Notes under the pieces: model-generated
Databases searched by the model: none
The model's input: the letters and a program-made list of their open reading frames with translations, nothing else
Told to the model about the DNA's origin: nothing
Translations under genes and position numbers: made by a program
Source: Apostichopus parvimensis
Taxonomy: Eukaryota > Echinodermata > Holothuroidea > Aspidochirotida > Stichopodidae
Reading direction: 5' to 3'
DNA length: 22,831 nt
Assembly: GCA_000934455.1 (NCBI GenBank)
Contig: KN884814.1
Coordinates: forward strand, 92,101 to 114,931
Shown: in pieces, positions 1-22,831 of the stretch
Layout of the letters: each line of letters starts with the position of its first letter
How positions within the stretch are numbered: the first letter of the stretch is position 1

Positions 1-2673
1 GTTGGGTGAGGGATGTGGTGGAAGGTATACATATGGAGCTATCATTGCATGACAATACATGAGTTCAGTGACTTTGGCCAGGGCCGCCAGGGTCATGGCC
101 GCCAGGACTGCTTCCAAGAGTTGCAATTGCAGCCCCTAAATCACGTAACATTTGAAAATCCCCCCTTTAGTAAGACTGCCGTTCATTTTTCGCCACTGCC
201 CACTTCTTCACCATTCAAGGTTATTAGTCTGGAAGGTTAGCCTGTGTGTTACGCAATCAATTCGCCAAGTCTAGCTGAGGAATTGAGCGTGGAGAAGTCA
301 CTCGCACAGCTCAAATTTCCTGCGATGTACCGCGAGAGCTAAATTAAAATGCCTGGGGAAGGTAAACTGTTATATGGAAGTGGTATTAAATAATACCGTT
401 GCCCTCCCGAAATAGTTCAAGCATGCATAATTTGCTACTCACAAACGGTTAAGGCGAATGACCGTTGTGGAGCTGTTGTGTATGGAAAAACTGCACTGTA
501 CAGTATTTGTGTCATAGCAGTCTATATAAATATATTATAAGTATAGCTCTGATCAACAAGTGCTGTGATTCAGGAAAATGCCAGGCTAAACTTTGATTTT
601 AGCCAGAAAAGTTTTGAAGCAAAACTCTTCATGATGATTTTAGCAAACTGTGGCTAATAGTTGTGAAATTCTTGCAGTGGAAATTGGTGCCAGGTACTTT
701 CATGGGGAATAATTTGCAAAAAATCAAACAATCGAAGAAAAAGCTTCCATGTTTTCAGCAATTGTGGTAGTATTCGTTCTGGTATTATGACCTTTCACTT
801 ACATAGATCTACTGTGTACACATACACTTATGTACATCTATGGCCTTTTGACAGTGCTAATGGTTTTATAGTGCTGGGTTTTAACCGAACGTGTATCATT
901 GAAAATGCAGAATTATGAGCACGTTTTATTTGTTAATTTTTTTCTGTGTCTGACTTTATTCTGGTGTAGTTCAAAGTTAAAGTGTTTTACTCCCCTATTG
1001 TAGTCCTCTTTTTATATGAGCTTGTTTGTAAAATATAATATGTAAAAAGACTTAAATTGCAGGTGTACTTGAGTACTAACTGTTGTAAAAGAGAAACTTC
1101 AGCAGTAAACATGTTTACTTTTCAAATAATAACTCAGGGGATGACACACTTGAAAGGTTATAAACCCTGAAGCTTGATCTCATAAGAGGCCATCTTATCT
1201 TCCGATCTTATTTGTACAAAGCGTAGTTATAGCTGTACTTATAATAAACTTTAATATGCCACAGTTATGGATCAGAAAACAGGAAACAAGCAAAAATATA
1301 TATTGCTGTTTGAGAGTAATTCTCACTTGAGCAGTAGCATATAGGCCTATGTATGTATGTATACTATTTGTCATTCAAATGTGTCATTCATATACATTAC
1401 ATGGTTAGTTTTTTGTCCAAAATGGAACATTGCCTCGATTTTATTCCAACGGACCATCAATATTCATACTGCATGATAAGAGCGACTGCACTAAATGCTG
1501 TACTTGATAAAACTTGATAATAGTTAAAAGGAGGTGAATTGGAGGGGGGGGGGGAAGAGGAGGGGTCGGGGAGGAGGAGGATAAGAAATTTTAAAACTTG
1601 GAATTTAGTTAAACAAAGTGAAGGGGAAAGAGGAGGGGAAGGAAGGAGGACAAGAAATGTTAAACCATGTTAAAGTTGGGAAATGAAGGGGGTGGGAGGG
1701 GGGAGGAAGAAAGGAGGGGAGAAAATGTTCACCTCTGTCAAAACAATTTTCAAGAAAATCATTTATTAATTAGTTAAAATACTCTAGCCATCGCATGGCA
1801 TTTTCATGAGGTAAATCTATGTCTCCATTCAGTAAATTTGCAAACTGCAAACTTAATTAGTGGCAGGTTAGAAATTTCTGAAGAACTGGAACAGCTTACA
1901 AATCTATCCAAGTGCACTTTAGAAATGAACTTTTTGAAATTTTACAAGGTCTACTGTGGTCAGTGCATAATATTGAACGTGTCAAACATTTAGGACGTGA
2001 CCTTTTCATTTTTGAGAGAGTGGATGGTGTACGTAATATGTAGACCAGCAATACTATTAGCTTGTGTTCTCTTAACAGTGGTCCTTACTTAAGAAGGGGT
2101 GTAGGAGTGGCTCATATGTAATATATACTGGTATATAAGTACATGTATCCTCATTAGTCAACACTCCCTCTTTACAAAATTTTGCAATTTGTAGTATGTT
2201 TAATGCTCCTTAGAGGACACACAAACACAACCATCATCTTTAGCTTAAAATATGACTCACCCCTAAACAGCTCAGAAAGATCTTACTCCCTTTGGGATCG
2301 ATATACGTAAATTCTAGTTTAAATAAAAGTCAGTCCCTGGAAGCTGCCATCATTTTGTAAATTTTTGTGATGTCATGTAACTGTGACAACTTGAATCTGA
2401 GACCATTTTTACCTTTCTTTTTCTCTACTAAAAACTTTTCAAAGGAAAATTGTTTTTAAGACAGTGTTGACCGTTGACCTTGAAACCACTGCATCATCAA
2501 GAGTCATCTGTTTGCATCTAGAACACATACCATTTTTAGTCATATTTAAACCATAAAAATTTGCTTTGATTGATAGCAAAATTAAAAAAATGCCAAAAGT
2601 AATCTTGAGTAGTTTTTAAGTTCCATTAATTATCATCATTTTTATCTTTTTCTTCCCCTTTTTGACTTTATAG
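1..2673 (+). other. Upstream sequence, read as GK intron
   Basis: The first visible GK exon starts in mid-codon, so this stretch must be, at least at its 3' end, an intron. No segment encodes the missing N-terminal motifs (VDQGT or NQRETT types) in any frame I read. It holds AT-rich sequence and the purine-rich repeat at 1530-1727. A 75-codon open frame at 13-240 is not recognisable. Confidence 0.7.
1530..1727 (+). repeat. Purine-rich degenerate repeat
   Basis: G/A-rich blocks, including a G11 run at 1544-1554, alternate with AT-rich spacers. The phrases ggaggataagaaattttaaa (from 1576) and ggaggacaagaaatgttaaa (from 1645) recur about 69 bp apart, suggesting an old tandem duplication. Confidence 0.6.
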
Positions 2674-17286
<14,613 letters not shown>

Positions 17287-17992
17287 TTTTCAGCAAAGAT
17301 ACGACTGACGAGGTTTATTTATCATAATGTAGACATATCATACAGACATATTTTGCTATAACCAACGCTCTTTCTGGCCAGTCGGTCAACCTGCGTTTTT
17401 GCAAGTGTGACCAGAAACAGCAGCAGCAGGGCAACACATACTCTGAAGCGATAGAGCGACCGTACGATCTCTTTGCTATACATTCAGGATAAGCAAGAGG
17501 AACTATCGATAAACCATAATTTATCTCTAACGAGCAATTAAGCCCTGCTTGCTTGTGACGTGTTTGAGTAAATCTTCAACCTCTGGGTAGGGAGGGAATC
17601 ACATCATTTGTTCTTCATGCCCAGGCATTAATTATCTCTAGATGTTTGATCTGGATTGCACTTCTCTGAGTTCTTCGTATGTCCCACTCACTCCATACGA
17701 TGTCTGGATCCCAGTTGTTTATGAACCAGGTTACTAGTCTATATGAACTTCGACTAAATCTCAACTTCCTACAACTAATCACACTTTTCCATGGTTACGG
17801 AAAATTATATAACCTAAGGTATGAGAATGAGTTTGCTACAAGTCAGATCAAGCTAAAACTAAGCTTTTCTCCAAGCTGTCATACCACTGTATGATCCAGG
17901 AAGTAAGATCACCTTTGCCTATATGGATATATGCACAAATGTTGTTTGCCATTCTAATTGTAAACAAATATTGTGTGCTACGTGAACATGTG

Positions 17993-18150
17993 TGGATTGT
18001 CTCTATATACAGTTATATCTGGCTTTATATGGCCAGATAAAACTTTATCTGCATATCTGGATTGACTCTATATCCAGTTATATCTGGCTTTATATGGCCA
18101 GATAAAACTTTATCTGCATATCTGGATTGAGATATAAAGCCAGATCTGGG
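17993..18150. repeat. 65-bp tandem repeat with hairpin, two copies plus inverted fragment
   Basis: Copies start at 17993 and 18058, with the next tggattg at 18123. Each contains the perfect inverted repeat TATCTGGC-8 nt-GCCAGATA (18016-18039 in copy 1). After the second copy, gatataaagccagat at about 18129-18143 is the reverse complement of part of the unit. It lies in or just beyond the GK 3' UTR. Confidence 0.9.
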
Positions 18151-18635
18151 ATTTCGGTAAGGGACTAAAATATGAAATAGGTTTTGCTCCAAGTCGTCTG
18201 CTAGGCTGGTCGGCTGACTTGCAGTTTTAACGCTTAATCAACAGAGGCTTAACAAGACGCCTTTTCAGAATAGTTGGTGGCACCCTTCCAGCCTATGAAA
18301 TAATTTTACTTTTTCCAATAATGCAATGTTTTGAGAATTATTTTTCATTTCCTATTCATCTCTTTTTGGTTTTTCTATTCCTTGAATTTCTTTAAAAATT
18401 AAACGTGCTTAAACTTTGATGGTTTTTTATGTAAAGCTGAATCCATTGAATCCATATTAATATGATCACCATTTTATTTGACTTGATTTTGATTTTGTCC
18501 CCTTTTAAGATAAGCCATTCCAATTTTTTTCATTACTGTTATGGTAGACTGATTTAGACAAAGCTTTGTCAAAAGAACGATGCTAATAAGTGGCTGGAGC
18601 ATCCTGTAGCCTGGCTGTGTAGGATGAAATCTGTA

Positions 18636-18806
18636 GTGCTCAGCAGGTTTACACAATGGGCACTACATTTTCACACAGTGCTCAGCAGTTTTACATATTG
18701 GGCACTACATTTTCACACAGTGCTCAGCAGTTTTACATAATGGGCACTACATTTTCACACAGTGCTCAGCATTTTTACACAATGGGCACTGCATTTTCAC
18801 ACAATA
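18636..18806. repeat. 42-bp tandem repeat, four copies
   Basis: The phrase gctcagca starts at 18638, 18680, 18722 and 18764, exactly 42 bp apart. Each is followed by tttacac/taatgggcac and acattttcacaca. The fourth copy is slightly diverged. A Cys-rich minus-strand frame across the end is a product of the repeat. Confidence 0.93.
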
Positions 18807-19295
18807 GGGCACTTGTGGTTTGCTGAGAAAATTTCTTTTCTTTGATATTGCTTCAGCTCTACAGCAGCTGCTGCAGGTTTTCTTTATGACATGGATAGTT
18901 GATGTGCATTTGCAACTTTTGAACTTTTTTTTGCAACTTTTGCAATATTGCAACGCCATGAACGCATAGATCAAACCATTGTTATGGTAATCATGAAAGC
19001 CACAACAGGAATGAGAAGCTCAGGTTTTACCACAACTTGAAGGGTAGAAATAATAGTTGATACTAAACCCTCAACTAGATTCTGTGATCCTGAACAAATC
19101 GAGACCGTGTTAGTCATAAATTTTGTAACGAACACCAAGACCAAGGGGATACTTGTTAAGGATTTGTAGCTTTCTATTCTTTATTAATAAGATAAATGTC
19201 TAATTTGTTGAAAAAAGTCAGGATTTGAATATCAACCATTCTTTCCTGCACAATGATAGAATGCTATGCAGGCTCTACATAAGCACTGCTCAGTG

Positions 19296-19314
19296 CCCCC
19301 CCCCCCCCCCCCCC
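19296..19314. repeat. Poly(C) run, 19 bases
   Basis: Uninterrupted C19. Its exact length may be unreliable because sequencing and assembly handle long homopolymers poorly. Confidence 0.85.
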
Positions 19315-19739
19315 ATTTTTTCTCCTAGTTATTAATTTGTAGCTTACTGTATGTAGGTACCTACTTCTGAAATAGTTCTTAGTTAATATATTAAAACGAA
19401 AATGTCTTGGCTCTTTCGAATTTGGATATAACTTCCTAGTCAGTTCTTAGTTGTTCATTTAATACTGAAAAGGGTTAGTGTATATATATACATAAACAAA
19501 TATATTTCCGCCCAGGGAATTTTTATGTAACTTTAAGGACTCGGTTATGCCATACCAGTTGAGCCACAGACTCTTAATACACACTGCTGATCTGCAACAT
19601 GGAACACTTTTCAGATGGAACACATTTCATATGGAACACATTTCAGATATTGGGAACTTTGTAAAAAGTGTTTTGGAGTTTGCTGAAGTCCATTTTCCAA
19701 GCTTACTTTCATGTATGCTGATAATGAATTCTGAGCGAT

Positions 19740-19770
<31 letters not shown>
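19740..19770. repeat. Poly(G) run, 31 bases
   Basis: Uninterrupted G31, followed by A and G5. It is the longest homopolymer in the window. The open frame across it (19547-19933) gets its polyglycine from this run and is not a gene. The length should be treated as approximate. Confidence 0.85.
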
Positions 19771-19771
<1 letters not shown>

Positions 19772-20102
19772 GGGGGTCTTGTTGGGTTGTGGCTCAGTCC
19801 TCATGGACGTTTGTGGGTTGGGGGCCTAAAAGTTTGTGAAATGCAGATACAAAACAATTTTTTAGAAACACATTTACTTAGAAGTGTTTTCACAACATCA
19901 CTCAGAAAATGCCCTTATCATACTTTCATATAAATTTATATAAAATAAAATAAATATCGGCTCTAAATAGGGACAAAGTTACTTCAAAAGTAAATTGTAT
20001 TACTGATAGAAATTGGTTATAGTAAAAGATTTGAGATTGCTGTCGACATTCGACTGGATATCAATTCTAAGTTTTTATTAACCTTTGTTGTTTTGCACAC
20101 AG

Positions 20103-20248
20103 CTATTGTAACAACAAGTACATTGGGTGCTGCTGTGATTGTATATATTATCATTACACAGAAAATATTTCATTGTATTATAACATTACTAGGCTGTTTA
20201 TTAAATATTATATATGGTGATTCAGCAAAGATATATTTTACTCTTTAA
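20103..20248 (+). CDS. Candidate alternative terminal GK exon encoding a hydrophobic tail
   Basis: A plausible acceptor (attaac branch-like sequence, then a T-rich tract and cacacag) is followed by CT, which would complete an Ala codon with the single base left by the exon ending at 16959. The frame then stays open for 47 codons to TAA at 20246-20248. The peptide starts AIVTTSTLGAAVIVYIII and has two hydrophobic stretches separated by Thr-Gln-Lys. Longer vertebrate GK isoforms end in a membrane tail that anchors the enzyme to mitochondria, so an exon of this kind is expected in some animals. There is no sequence match to that tail that I can claim, and AT-rich DNA readily reads as hydrophobic. 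Treat it as a hypothesis. Confidence 0.35.
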
Positions 20249-20625
20249 TTTTTCAGGGTAAATTTTATGTTCATTTATCAGATCAATAATCAATTGTGAG
20301 ATCGTAATTTATGATTTGGGTTACAGGGTTCTATCATTGCCTGTTGGCTTTTTAATAGTCCATTCAAACCTTCATTTCAAATGTGTAACTTCATTAATGA
20401 GATGATCATAATATTTGGCTGTTGGAGACAGAACAATTAAAGAAATATATATATCTTCAAATTTCTAAGTAAATATTGGTTGATCAGTTTTTTGCTTCTT
20501 TGCCAAATGCAGAAGGAATGTGTGCGATGGTGTGTGTATGTGACACTAACTCGTAAACACTCCAGAAAGATAACTGGTATGTAGGTTCCCTTTAGGTAGA
20601 ACTGGCTTAGGATTGTTGTTGGTAT
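20249..20625 (+). other. AT-rich sequence without a recognisable gene
   Basis: A possible poly(A) signal ATTAAA occurs near 20434, about 190 bp after the stop of the candidate tail exon. Nothing else can be supported. Confidence 0.5.
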
Positions 20626-21344
20626 TGGTCAAAAGTCAGCACAGGTCAAAACTCTGAAAATACTGATTGTTCACACAATATCTCAAGAAGCAGAGGTTGC
20701 AGGAAATTTCAAACTTGGTGGATACCTTGCTGTTGGTGGGTAGACTGTAATGTTTTCAAGGAATGTCAAAGGTCATTTGAGGTCAACAGAGGGAAAAAAG
20801 TGAAAATCTTGTAAACCTGATATCTCAAGGAAGGTTGCCTATGCAGTTCTTATATTTGGCTGTGGATTTCCTGTAATTAGTTCAGTGAACCCTATTGTTT
20901 GTGGTGGAGGTCAAAGGTCATTTAGGGTCAGGGGAGGGCCAAATGTAAATATATCAAAAGAGCTGTATCTCCAGACCCAGAACATGAAAGGAACTTATAT
21001 ATGCATGGTATGATAGCCTTGTGTATTGTTTAATTTATATACAATTTGATGAAGGTCAGAGTTCATTTAAGGTCAGCAGGTGTCAAAACTTGAACACTGT
21101 AAATATGAAATGTCAAGATAAAAAACTGCAGTAGCTGGAATCTATAGCTACTGTATGGCTTCTCTATAATGAGTACAAGAACCCTATTGCTTTTGGTGGT
21201 GGGTACAGGTCATTTGGGTTCAGCAGACGTTACACTCTAGAAATTTTGAACATGACAGGATTTTATCAGATGCCATATGACTTTCGTATAATGATTACAA
21301 GAGCCCAGTAATGCTTTGTGAAGGTCACAGGTCATTTGAGGTCA
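20626..21344 (+). repeat. Tandem repeat of about 140 bp carrying AGGTCA half-site arrays
   Basis: Six diverged monomers. In each, three AGGTCA-like hexamers recur in the order half-site, 1 nt, half-site, 4 nt, half-site; in the fifth monomer the first hexamer is too degraded to recognise. The central hexamer starts at 20633, 20770, 20915, 21060, 21207 and 21329 (spacings 137, 145, 145, 147 and 122). Shared phrases between arrays include accctattg and atatctcaag. The last copy is perfect at all three hexamers. DR1 and DR4 are classic binding sites for RXR heterodimers, but function here is unproven. Confidence 0.85.
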
Positions 21345-21589
21345 GCAAGGGGAGAAGTGTTGAACCATAAAAGCACTGTAGCTGGATAGTTTTGTTTTCA
21401 AGTTGAGATTTCTAAAACTGCTTCAAGTCAATGATGTGGCTAGCAGAAATGAAGCTAGCAATAACTTGCAGCTCAGGCAACTCACCGATAGTAAAACCAG
21501 GGTCCTTTATTTTGAGATCCTAAGCCCCTCTTACCCTGCCCGTGACAGCCTTGTCAGCATTGGGACGTGGTCTTCAAATTCACATCATT

Positions 21590-21780
21590 GACTTGGCAGG
21601 GTCTGCATATCACTATATGCTATTTACACAACAGACTTACAGACTATTTACACAACAGAAGGGTCTGCATATTACTAAACGCTATTCACACAACGGACTT
21701 GGCAGGGTCTGCATGTCACTAAAAGCTATTCACACCAGACTTGGCAGGGTCTTCTCATCACTACACACTATTCATATTGC
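21590..21780. repeat. Degenerate repeat of about 42 bp, four copies
   Basis: The phrase gacttggcagggtctgcat and then actattcacac recurs, with unit starts near 21590, 21633, 21696 and 21738. Copy 2 has an insertion or partial duplication. The open frame at 21542-21796 is a reading of the repeat. Confidence 0.8.
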
Positions 21781-21796
21781 ACATGGAACATATTAA

Positions 21797-22831
21797 CAAA
21801 CCTTAAATTTATGCAGATGAAAAGAAACTTTAGACCAAAAGGGAGAGCGGAGAATGTCTCATTGCTCCCAACTCTTGAGAAGGCAAATGCTGGTCCATGC
21901 CACGAATCGCCTTTCTGGGGGAGGGGTATATAGGGAAGGGGGTGTCCCCCTGAATTTTTTTGGAATCCTGGGGATGCCTACATGTAAAATGGTGGCACTT
22001 AGAAAGGCTTTTGTCACCCAAAATTTTCTGAGAAATATGATTTTTTTGTGTGTACATCAATAAATTGAATAGTAGGTGATAATTCATTCTTTCCCGTGGC
22101 ATGAAAATGTTCGCTGCTCGCCCCAATGAAAAGAAATATAGGCTAATTTGAGGTTCAAATGATGCTGTAAAGGTGGTTTTATACTCTATTATGCTAAATG
22201 CTAAAGAAATGATGGTTGCTAAGTCAAAATTTGATGCAATTTTTTTTTATGTATACTTGACAATTACAATGCGGGTTTTTCGGACGCTTGCGCGGGTCAG
22301 CGGGTTTGGGTGTTAGAATGCGGGTCCAACCCGCGAATTGCAGGTCAGTTGGGAGCTCTGATGTCTTCAGTTGAATATGAACCTTCACGAGAAGTACAAG
22401 AAACTTAAAAGAAGAATTTAGAAGAAGTATACTTCCACCACCATTTATTTCTGCAATAATCCATCGTGATAAGGATATCAGAATACATACAATTAAATAT
22501 GGTACTCAGTCAATGATGGGTGATCACGTAGCCCAATCCAAGTAGGATATATGACAAATAACAAAAAATGAGTCCCAAAAGGAATTTGGCAACATACTTT
22601 ACAATGAAAAACTTTTTTAATTCATGCAATACACCAATGAAGTAAACTTCAGGCAGCAGTATTGAACAGGTCTTTATTTTGATGTCTTGAATGACCTGTA
22701 GAATACCAGCAGAGTATCAAATGTACCTTTTGAGAAAGTAAAAATCAACATTCACTGCCAGAGTGATTTGACTGAAAGATAACTTAACAATAAGAAAGGT
22801 AGATATAATAAGGAAAGGATGCCAGCGAGTC
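21797..22831. other. Downstream sequence, no gene recognised
   Basis: It includes hairpins AGGGGG-tgt-CCCCCT (21937-21951) and GCGGGT-cca-ACCCGC (22320-22334) and a short GC-rich CGGGT-repeating patch at 22270-22345. From about 22380 to the end it is AT-rich and featureless. Short open frames on both strands at 21830-22126 mirror each other and match nothing I know. Confidence 0.5.

Larger units (their letters stand above)
17287..20102 (+). other. GK 3' UTR and downstream region, extent unknown
   Basis: No convincing coding sequence. Possible poly(A) signals are ATTAAA at 18398-18403 and AATAAA at 19944-19949, neither with other support. The stretch holds the 65-bp and 42-bp repeats and the long C and G runs listed separately. 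If the hydrophobic-tail exon at 20103 is real, this would be intron in that transcript. Confidence 0.6.

Noticed and set aside
13-240. Open frame at the window start, considered as an upstream GK exon
   Set aside because: Contains none of the N-terminal GK motifs and no matching splice phase could be shown.
18747-18974. Cys/Lys-rich 75-codon minus-strand frame resembling a small zinc-binding protein
   Set aside because: Its C-terminal half is read from the 42-bp repeat, and the cysteines do not form a known zinc motif.
19547-19933. 128-codon open frame with a polyglycine run
   Set aside because: The glycines come from the G31 homopolymer; flanking residues match nothing and the frame depends on an uncertain run length.
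22380-22831. Possible 3' end of a neighbouring minus-strand gene (AATAAA on the minus strand near 22675)
   Set aside because: No coding frame or splice structure supports it; the hexamer alone is not evidence.

Overview
The window is eukaryotic genomic DNA, probably from a marine invertebrate deuterostome. An echinoderm is my best guess, from the overall look of the gene and repeats; no rRNA, mitochondrial or other diagnostic marker is present. It is AT-rich, most of it is intron or repeat, and no open reading frame exceeds 150 codons. There is no bacterial-style gene organisation.

One gene can be read with confidence: glycerol kinase (GK, FGGY carbohydrate kinase family) on the + strand. 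Its last 13 coding exons lie between 2674 and 17286. All introns are GT-AG and every junction is phase-consistent. Joined, the exons encode 409 residues, from the region just after the N-terminal glycerol-binding Arg-Glu motif to a stop codon. About 113 N-terminal residues, judged against vertebrate GK, must lie upstream; I found no trace of them in 1-2673, which reads as intron. Both FGGY signatures, the GDQQ catalytic loop and the ATP-side GGMT motif are intact, so this looks like a functional gene and not a pseudogene.

Layout: 1-2673 is upstream intron with a purine-rich repeat. 2674-17286 holds GK exons and introns. Several introns carry repeats: a 51-bp duplication, a 390-bp purine minisatellite, a 60-bp-arm inverted repeat filling most of intron 6, a MITE-like element with TTAA flanks in intron 9, and an eight-copy 62-bp minisatellite in intron 10. 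17287 to about 20100 is the 3' UTR and downstream region, with 65-bp and 42-bp tandem repeats and long C19 and G31 homopolymers. At 20103-20248 there is a possible alternative terminal exon of GK that would add a hydrophobic tail. 20626-21344 is a degenerate tandem repeat in which each monomer carries a fixed DR1+DR4 arrangement of AGGTCA-like nuclear-receptor half-sites. 21590-22831 has a further 42-bp repeat and low-complexity sequence with no recognisable gene.

I see no novel multi-gene system. The items most worth following are the candidate membrane-tail exon, the half-site array and the intronic inverted repeat.
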